From assembly GCA_016584305.1 (NCBI GenBank), contig JACEEZ010013968.1, forward strand, positions 21,689 through 85,688: DNA of 64,000 nucleotides, given 5' to 3'. This DNA comes from Chionoecetes opilio (Eukaryota > Arthropoda > Malacostraca > Decapoda > Majidae). The notes below the pieces were generated by a model, which was not told the origin of the DNA, searched no databases, and saw nothing but the letters and a program-made list of their open reading frames with translations. This document shows, piece by piece, positions 55,961 to 64,000 of the stretch. The position numbers and the translations under genes were made by a program. Every line of letters starts with the position of its first letter. Within the stretch, counting starts at the first letter, position 1.

Positions 55961-56224
55961 AATAAATGTCAAGAGTTGTAAGAGAAGTTGAAATGAGTTC
56001 CTTGAGAGGTGTCTCTGATGAGTCTGTATATATTGTCGTTTCTTATGAGATTTATCCAATCGATTTTTCTTTCTATTCTCAGCTTTTATAAGTTGGTAGA
56101 ATCGTAAAGAAGGAGTTCGTATACTTGTTGCAATACATAATATGGAACAAAACAGTTTGCATGTGGAATATTTAAGGACACAGTGTTGCTTTTCTTCACT
56201 GTAGCGCCCGCCCGCTCAGCCTCA

Positions 56225-57335
56225 TGACCCCGACTTATCCCCACAATGCACCGCGGTAAACAAACTGTGACGTAGTTATGGGTTGGGTCATAGACCACTG
56301 TATACCTGGACTTCACGCGACATTGTTTTGAATTGCGGGGCTGCATAGGGGCCTGCGGGGCGCCCGACAAAGAGATATAGTGGTCTATGGACTATCATAT
56401 AGGCTGGTTTATCAGTATATATGGTATACTGTAATCTTCGTAAATGTTTGTTCTATAATATTATCAAATAAAAAACAGTAAAACACGCTAAAGAATTGCC
56501 ATTACGAGACTATGAAGAATATGCATGAATTATTCACTTAACTCTTCGACCATTTAAAACTTTGCGAGTCACTTTTATCATGAAGGGTATCAATAGAAGC
56601 GCTATTTTATTAGCTTTCCATTGAATGTATTTCGTTATCTGATAAATTAATTAGAACCATGCATAAAATTAGCGTTAACTAAATAAATAAAATCATCAAT
56701 TCGGGTAAATTTTCCCGATTGATGATGTTATTTTATTTACTTTATATATTTCGTTTTCTGATAAATGAATTACTACCATGTATAAATTAGCGTTGACTAA
56801 ATAAATAACCTCATCAATCGGGAAATTACCCGATTGATGATTTATTTATTTAGTTAACGCTAATGTTATGCATGTTCTAATTCATTTATCAGATAACGAA
56901 ATATAGCAATGGAAAGCTAATAAATTGCGCTTTATTGATTACCTTCATGAGTAAAATTGACGACGCAAAGTTTTAAATGGCGAAGAGTTAAGTGAATATT
57001 AAGTTCATGCATATTTCTTCATAGTCTCGTAATGGCATTTTCTTTAGCGTGTTTTACTGTTTTTTATTTGATAATATTATAGAACAAAGATTTTACGAAG
57101 ATTACAGTATATAATATATACTGATAAACCAGTCTATATGATCCGTATATATATATAATATATATACTATTATATATATATATATATATATATATACTAA
57201 TATATATATATATATATATATAGATATATATAGATATATATATATCCGAGCGGCCCTCCGACTTCAGGCCCTTGTGCGACAGGCCGATATTCCGTGCGCA
57301 GTCCAGGTATACAGTGGTCTATGGTTGGGTCCATT
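56225..57335. mobile_element. Nested hairpin (foldback-like) element, about 1.1 kb
   Basis: The outer pair 56286-56312 and 57301-57327 is inverted (ATAGACCACTGTATACCTGG / CCAGGTATACAGTGGTCTAT). Inside, 56393-56760 and 56780-57145 form a long imperfect palindrome (GATAAACCAGTCTATA, AACACGCTAAAGAATTGCCA, CATAGTCTCGTAATGGCA). The centre contains two further small palindromes with TCATCAATCGGGAAATTACC. A (TA)-rich tract (57143-57245) lies inside the right half only. No open frame of note. Confidence 0.85.
57143..57245 (+). repeat. (TA)n-rich microsatellite
   Basis: Imperfect TA tract with TAGATATA interruptions in the right half of the hairpin element. Confidence 0.92.
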
Positions 57336-57540
57336 GACTCCGCACTGACCACCTGACGACTGAGTCCATTCTAATAATTTACCATCCTATTCGTGAACCA
57401 GTTTTTCCCTATTTCCTTTTTAAAGCTACGCGTTTCCAGTTTGAATCCGGTACTTCTTGTTCTATCCTGATACCATATGAGTTATTGCATCACACTTGTA
57501 TTACTTCATCCTAATATTGTAAATACGTTGTTTTAGTAAA
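57336..57540. other. Unassigned spacer before the LINE array
   Basis: No recognisable protein or repeat; the array unit begins at ATGTCTATGTATG (57541). Confidence 0.5.
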
Positions 57541-57970
57541 ATGTCTATGTATGTTAGTAGTTACCAAGATGCGAGAACTTATTGCACACCAGGGGATTCA
57601 AGGGTTACATATCATAATTATATATAAATAACATTGACTTGAAGGCGGGACATTTTTTTTAAAGTTAAAGTTTTTAAAGTTTTAAAGAAGTCACCTTATG
57701 CGCCAACCTCTGCAGCATTTGTCCACAGGGACTGATGACTAAAACAATCTAGTTCAGAAAATTAATCTCTCATAAGACTAGTTTAAAGAGTACTGTTCAG
57801 GACAAGTAAAAAAACCCTGCATAATAACAAAATTTCATAACAATAGACCATGAAAAGGAATACTTTCAGAGCAGGCGAAAAGGGACCCAAAAGGATTCTA
57901 TCAGGTATATAAAACAAAGACAAGGGAATTAGTTGGGCCGTTAAGGTCAGGACAGGGTGAGGTCTTTAAT

Positions 57971-59183
57971 ATGGATGAGGATATGTGCAAGAGTCTAAAT
58001 GATTATTTCTTAAGTGTTTTTACGGAGGAGGATACACAGACGATACCTGATAGTGAACAGATGTTCAAAGGAAGCGATGAGGAGAAACTCAAAGATATTG
58101 TGATAACTAGGGAGATGGTGGAAGAGGGTATAGATAAAATGAAAAAATTTAAATCGCCAGGACCAGATGAAGTGTATCTCAGGGTATTAAAGGAATGCGA
58201 GGAGGTTGTTAGTGAGTCGTTAGTGCACATTTTTAGGAAATCGGTTGAGATAGGCGATGTGCCATTATTGTGGAGGAAAGGAAATGTTGTTTCCATATTC
58301 AAGAAGGGAGACAGAGGACTAAAGTCAAATTATCGACCCGTAAGTCTAACATCAGTGGTGGGTAAATTATTGGAATCTATTATTGCAAAAAACATTAGAG
58401 AGCACTTAGATAAACATAGTTTGATCAATGATTCACAACATGGATTCACCAAGGGTAGGTCATGTCTCACCAATTTATTTAATTTTTATAGGAAAGTTTA
58501 TGAGACGGCAGATAATGATAAGGATATGATATAATATATCTGGATTATATTAAGGCATATGACAAAGTACCACACGAGCGACTCTTAAATAAGGTTAGGG
58601 CTCATGGTATAGATGGGAAGGTTCTTCATTGGATCAGAGCTTGGCTAAGTAATAGGCAACAAAGGGTTACAATTAATGGTTCTATATCTGAATGGGGACT
58701 GGTGACAAGTGGAGTTCCACAAGAGTCTGTTTTGGGTCCATTACTATTTTTTATTTACATCAACGACTTGGATAGTGGGATTAGCAGTGAATATCAGCAA
58801 GTTTGCTGATGATACTAAGTTAGGTAGGATTATTGGATCACAGTCTGATGTAAACATATTGCAGGGAGACTTAGATAAACTTAACGAGTGGGCAATCAGA
58901 TGGCAGATGGAATTTAATATTGATAAATGCAGCGTTATGAATGTTGGTAGAAAAAACCCTGGTAATAGATACACCATAAGCAATGTATCGCTGAAAAGAT
59001 CAGAAGGTGAAAAAGATCTTGGAGTGAGGGTGAGCCCAGACCTCCGACCTAGGAAACAATGTATTGAGGCCAGAAATAGAGCTAATAGAGTATTAGGATT
59101 CATTACCAGAAGTGTTAAAAGTAGAAGTGCGGAAGTTATTCTAGAGCTTTATCTGGCTCTAGTCAGGCCTCACCTAGACACCT
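57971..59183 (+). pseudogene. CR1-like LINE RT, array unit 1
   Basis: A non-LTR reverse transcriptase lacking its endonuclease. The first frame (57971-58534, 187 codons) begins MDEDMCKSLNDYFLSVFTEE and contains KFKSPGPDEVYLR, VVSIFKKGDRG, NYRPVSLTSVVGKLLESII and QHGFTKGRSC, the finger and early palm blocks. A short ATA-type duplication at the end (GATATGATATAATATATC) ends this frame; [16 protein letters not shown] continues in another. [20 protein letters not shown] follows. A second slip precedes KFADDTKLG (catalytic FADD box, about 58799-58825) and the thumb to VRPHLDT (59183). Two frameshifts, no tail. The start is conserved but may be only part of a longer ORF2. Confidence 0.9.
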
Positions 59184-59615
59184 AAAATGTCTATGTATGT
59201 TAATAGTTACCAAGATGCGAGAACTTATTGCACACCAGGGGATTCAAGGGTTACATATCATAATTATATATAAATAACATTGACTTGAAGGAGAGAAATT
59301 TTTTTAAAGTTAAAGTTTTTAAAGTTTTAAAGAAGTCACCTTATGCGCCAACCTCTGCAGCATTTGTCCACAGGGACTGATGACTAAAACAATCTAGTTC
59401 AGAAAATTAATCTCTCATAAGACTAGTTTAAAGAGTACTGTTCAGGACAAGTAAAAAAACCCTGCACAATAACAAAATTTCATAACAATAGACCATGAAA
59501 AGGAATACTTTCAGAGCAGGCGAAAAGGGACCCAAAAGGATTCTATCAGGTATATAAAACAAAGACAAGGGAATTAGTTGGGCCGTTAAGGTCAGGACAG
59601 GGTGAGGTCTTTAAT

Positions 59616-60828
59616 ATGGATGAGGATATGTGCAAGAGTCTAAATGATTATTTCTTAAGTGTTTTTACGGAGGAGGATACACAGACGATACCTGATAGTG
59701 AACAGATGTTCAAAGGAAGCGATGAGGAGAAACTCAAAGATATTGTGATAACTAGGGAGATGGTGGAAGAGGGTATAGATAAAATGAAAAAATTTAAATC
59801 GCCAGGACCAGATGAAGTGTATCCCAGGGTATTAAAGGAATGCGAGGAGGTTGTTAGTGAGTCGTTAGTGCACATTTTTAGGAAATCGGTTGAGATAGGC
59901 GATGTGCCATTATTGTGGAGGAAAGGAAATGTTGTTTCCATATTCAAGAAGGGAGACAGAGGACTAAAGTCAAATTATCGACCCGTAAGTCTAACATCAG
60001 TGGTGGGTAAATTATTGGAATCTATTATTGCAAAAAACATTAGAGAGCACTTAGATTAACATAGTTTGATCAATGATTCACAACATGGATTCACCAAGGG
60101 TAGGTCATGTCTCACCAATTTATTTAATTTTTATAGGAAAGTTTATGAGACGGCAGATAATGATAAGGATATGATATAATATATCTGGATTATAGTAAGG
60201 CATATGACAAAGTACCACACGAGCGACTCTTAAATAAGGTTAGGGCTCATGGTATAGATGGGAAGGTTCTTCATTGGATCAGAGCTTGGCTAAGTAATAG
60301 GCAACAAAGGGTTACAATTAATGGTTCTATATCTGAATGGGGACTGGTGACAAGTGAGTTCCACAAGAGTCTGTTTTGGGTCCATTACTATTTTTGATTT
60401 ACATCAACGACTTGGATAGTGGGATTAGCAGTGAATATCAGCAAGTTTGCTGATGATACTAAGTTAGGTAGGATTATTGGATCACAGTCTGATGTAAACA
60501 TATTGCAGGGAGACTTAGATAAACTTAACGAGTGGGCAATCAGATGGCAGATGGAATTTAATATTGATAAATGCAGCGTTATGAATGTTGGTAGAAAAAA
60601 CCCTGGTAATAGATACACCATAAGCAATGTATCGCTGAAAAGATCAGAAGGTGAAAAAGATCTTGGAGTGAGGGTGAGCCCAGACCTCCGACCTAGGAAA
60701 CAATGTATTGAGGCCAGAAATAGAGCTAATAGAGTATTAGGATTCATTACCAGAAGTGTTAAAAGTAGAAGTGCGGAAGTTATTCTAGAGCTTTATCTGG
60801 CTCTAGTCAGGCCTCACCTAGACACCTA
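59616..60828 (+). pseudogene. CR1-like LINE RT, array unit 2
   Basis: Same domain order as unit 1. Differences: proline instead of leucine in DEVYPRV, a stop (TTAGATTAA) after REHLD at 60057-60059 that is AAA in units 1 and 4, and loss of one base at ACAAGTGAGTTCC. The FADD box lies near 60445-60470. The shared slips at the ends of the finger frame and before the FADD box are kept, so this unit was copied from an already broken parent. Confidence 0.9.
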
Positions 60829-61260
60829 AAATGTCTATGTATGTTAATAGTTACCAAGATGCGAGAACTTATTGCACACCAGGGGATTCAAGGGTTACAT
60901 ATCATAATTATATATAAATAACATTGACTTGAAGGCGGGACATTTTTTTTAAAGTTAAAGTTTTTAAAGTTTTAAAGAAGTCACCTTATGCGCCAACCTC
61001 TGCAGCATTTGTCCACAGGGACTGATGACTAAAACAATCTAGTTCAGAAAATTAATCTCTCATAAGACTAGTTTAAAGAGTACTGTTCAGGACAAGTAAA
61101 AAAAACCTGCATAATAACAAAATTTCATATCAATAGACCATGAAAAGGAATACTTTCAGAGCAGGCGAAAAGGGACCCAAAAGGATTCTATCAGGTATAT
61201 AAAACAAAGACAAGGGAATTAGTTGGGCCGTTAAGGTCAGGACAGGGTGAGGTCTTTAAT

Positions 61261-62472
61261 ATGGATGAGGATATGTGCAAGAGTCTAAATGATTATTTCT
61301 TAAGTGTTTTTACGGAGGAGGATACACAGACGATACCTGATAGTGAACAGATGTTCAAAGGAAGCGATGAGGAGAAACTCAAAGATATTGTGATAACTAG
61401 GGAGATGGTGGAAGAGGGTATAGATAAAATGAAAAAATTTAAATCGCCAGGACCAGATGAAGTGTATCCCAGGGTATTAAAGGAATGCGAGGAGGTTGTT
61501 AGTGAGTCGTTAGTGCACATTTTTAGGAAATCGGTTGAGATAGGCGATGTGCCATTATTGTGAGGAAAGGAAATGTTGTTTCCATATTCAAGAAGGGAGA
61601 CAGAGGACTAAAGTCAAATTATCGACCCGTAAGTCTAACATCAGTGGTGGGTAAATTATTGGAATCTATTATTGCAAAAAACATTAGAGAGCACTTAGAT
61701 TAACATAGTTTGATCAATGATTCACAACATGGATTCACCAAGGGTAGGTCATGTCTCACCAATTTATTTAATTTTTATAGGAAAGTTTATGAGACGGCAG
61801 ATAATGATAAGGATATGATATAATATATCTGGATTATAGTAAGGCATATGACAAAGTACCACACGAGCGACTCTTAAATAAGGTTAGGGCTCATGGTATA
61901 GATGGGAAGGTTCTTCATTGGATCAGAGCTTGGCTAAGTAATAGGCAACAAAGGGTTACAATTAATGGTTCTATATCTGAATGGGGACTGGTGACAAGTG
62001 AGTTCCACAAGAGTCTGTTTTGGGTCCATTACTATTTTTTATTTACATCAACGACTTGGATAGTGGGATTAGCAGTGAATATCAGCAAGTTTGCTGATGA
62101 TACTAAGTTAGGTAGGATTATTGGATCACAGTCTGATGTAAACATATTGCAGGGAGACTTAGATAAACTTAACGAGTGGGCAATCAGATGGCAGATGGAA
62201 TTTAATATTGATAAATGCAGCGTTATGAATGTTGGTAGAAAAAACCCTGGTAATAGATACACCATAAGCAATGTATCGCTGAAAAGATCAGAAGGTGAAA
62301 AAGATCTTGGAGTGAGGGTGAGCCCAGACCTCCGACCTAGGAAACAATGTATTGAGGCCAGAAATAGAGCTAATAGAGTATTAGGATTCATTACCAGAAG
62401 TGTTAAAAGTAGAAGTGCGGAAGTTATTCTAGAGCTTTATCTGGCTCTAGTCAGGCCTCACCTAGACACCTA
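61261..62472 (+). pseudogene. CR1-like LINE RT, array unit 3
   Basis: Matches unit 2 in DEVYPRV, the TTAGATTAACATAG stop and the ACAAGTGAGTTCC loss. It has its own one-base loss after VPLL (TTATTGTGAGG at about 61556-61566), which truncates the first frame to 100 codons. The second part (61991-62473) remains open through KFADDTKLG to VRPHLDT. Confidence 0.9.
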
Positions 62473-62904
62473 AAATGTCTATGTATGTTAATAGTTACCA
62501 AGATGCGAGAACTTATTGCACACCAGGGGATTCAAGGGTTACATATCATAATTATATATAAATAACATTGACTTGAAGGCTGGACATTTTTTTTAAAGTT
62601 AAAGTTTTTAAAGTTTTAAAGAAGTCACCTTATGCGCCAACCTCTGCAGCATTTGTCCACAGGGACTGATGACTAAAACAATCTAGTTCAGAAAATTAAT
62701 CTCTCATAAGACTAGTTTAAAGAGTACTGTTCAGGACAAGTAAAAAAACCCTGCATAATAACAAAATTTCATAACAATAGACCATGAAAAGGAATACTTT
62801 CAGAGCAGGCGAAAAGGGACCCAAAAGGATTCTATCAGGTATATAAAACAAAGACAAGGGAATTAGTTGGGCCGTTAAGGTCAGGACAGGGTGAGGTCTT
62901 TAAT

Positions 62905-64000
62905 ATGGATGAGGATATGTGCAAGAGTCTAAATGATTATTTCTTAAGTGTTTTTACGGAGGAGGATACACAGACGATACCTGATAGTGAACAGATGTTC
63001 AAAGGAAGCGATGAGGAGAAACTCAAAGATATTGTGATAACTAGGGAGATGGTGGAAGAGGGTATAGATAAAATGAAAAAATTTAAATCGCCAGGACCAG
63101 ATGAAGTGTATCTCAGGGTATTAAAGGAATGCGAGGAGGTTGTTAGTGAGTCGTTAGTGCACATTTTTAGGAAATCGGTTGAGATAGCCGATGTGCCATT
63201 ATTGTGGAGGAAAGGAAATGTTGTTTCCATATTCAAGAAGGGAGACAGAGGACTAAAGTCAAATTATCGACCCGTAAGTCTAACATCAGTGGTGGGTAAA
63301 TTATTGGAATCTATTATTGCAAAAAAAAATTAGAGAGCACTTAGATAAACATAGTTTGATCAATGATTCACAACATGGATTCACCAAGGTTAGGTCATGT
63401 CTCACCAATTTATTTAATTTTTATAGGAAAGTTTATGAGACGGCAGATAATGATAAGGATATGATATAATATATCTGGATTATAGTAAGGCATATGACAA
63501 AGTACCACACGAGCGACTCTTAAATAAGGTTAGGGCTCATGGTATAGATGGGAAGGTTCTTCATTGGATCAGAGCTTGGCTAAGTAATAGGCAACAAAGG
63601 GTTACAATTAATGGTTCTATATCTGAATGGGGACTGGTGACAAGTGGAGTTCCACAAGAGTCTGTTTTGGGTCCATTACTATTTTTTATTTACATCAACG
63701 ACTTGGATAGTGGGATTAGCAGTGAATATCAGCAAGTTTGCTGATGATACTAAGTTAGGTAGGATTATTGGATCACAGTCTGATGTAATCATATTGCAGG
63801 GAGACTTAGATAAACTTAACGAGTGGGCAATCAGATGGCAGATGGAATTTAATATTGATAAATGCAGCGTTATGAATGTTGGTAGAAAAAACCCTGGTAA
63901 TAGATACACCATAAGTAATGTATCGCTGAAAAGATCAGAAGGTGAAAAAGATCTTGGAGTGAGGGTGAGCCCAGACCTCCGACCTAGGAAACAATGTATT
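62905..64000 (+). pseudogene. CR1-like LINE RT, array unit 4 (cut by window end)
   Basis: Shares with unit 1 the DEVYLRV leucine, the AAACATAG codon and GTGGAGTTCC. Its own changes include IADVPLL for IGDVPLL, an extra A-run (GCAAAAAAAAATTAG) that ends the frame at 63333, and AAGGTTAGG for AAGGGTAGG. The thumb region runs off the window at 64000. Confidence 0.9.

Larger units (their letters stand above)
57541..64000 (+). repeat. Tandem array of a 1.645-kb LINE-derived unit (at least 3.9 copies)
   Basis: Units start at 57541, 59187, 60831 and 62475 (ATGTCTATGTATGTTA...) and follow head to tail with no spacer; the last is cut by the window end. Each joins the end of an RT frame (VRPHLDT stop) to the same non-LINE leader of about 430 bp. 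All units share the same frameshifts. Units 1 and 4 share some variants (CTC for CCC in the KSPGPDEVY-L/P codon, AAACATAG, GTGGAGTTCC), while units 2 and 3 share the alternatives. Identity between units is very high by eye. Confidence 0.95.

Overview
This is eukaryotic, repeat-saturated DNA, most likely from a decapod crustacean and probably a crab (inference). The main reasons are several copies of a jockey-type LINE whose protein resembles retrotransposon proteins I know from brachyuran crab genomes, degenerate arrays of the arthropod telomere-like pentamer TTAGG/CCTAA, very dense microsatellites and minisatellites, and DIRS and Ty3/gypsy retroelements. I find no intact host protein-coding gene, no rRNA, no functional tRNA and no bacterial feature. 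Nearly every long open frame is either transposon protein or a by-product of tandem repetition.

Layout. 1-12 kb: TA-flanked pogo/Tigger-like non-autonomous elements (families A and B), a 54-bp satellite (2355-4945), a tRNA-derived SINE (8472-8665) and much low-quality, homopolymer-rich unassigned DNA. 13-16.5 kb: a 68-bp satellite of about 52 copies. 16.8-22.3 kb: two convergent, broken jockey-type LINEs; the minus-strand copy is split by a SINE, which is itself split by a family A element. 22.5-26.7 kb: the longest family B element, a (TA)n tract, a 15 x 30 bp minisatellite, and a family C element that carries a LINE 3' end. 27.5-28.5 kb: a head-to-head palindrome of Tc1/mariner transposase fragments. 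28.5-34 kb: TTAGG-like arrays, palindromic MITEs and a decayed CR1/jockey-like LINE. 34.1-42.2 kb: a DIRS-type tyrosine-recombinase retroelement on the minus strand with inverted ends and an internal complementary region. 43.5-51.7 kb: a Ty3/gypsy element with two LTRs and decayed gag, RT, RNase H and integrase, itself full of insertions. 51.7-57.3 kb: hairpin elements, LINE fragments and a broken hAT transposase. 57.5 kb to the end: four head-to-tail copies of a 1.645-kb unit containing a dead LINE reverse transcriptase.

Nothing here works as a pathway; the window is a layered record of insertions. The best candidates for something undescribed are (1) the 1.645-kb tandem array of an already frameshifted LINE fragment, (2) TA-flanked MITEs carrying truncated LINE 3' ends, (3) long-TIR MITEs with telomere-like TTAGG cores, and (4) a 30-bp minisatellite that grew in frame inside a LINE endonuclease. 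Comparison of repeat copies suggests that parts of the window (about 1-12, 28.5-33.5 and 44-49.6 kb) carry consensus errors that turn isolated bases into homopolymer runs, so frameshifts there may be partly technical.
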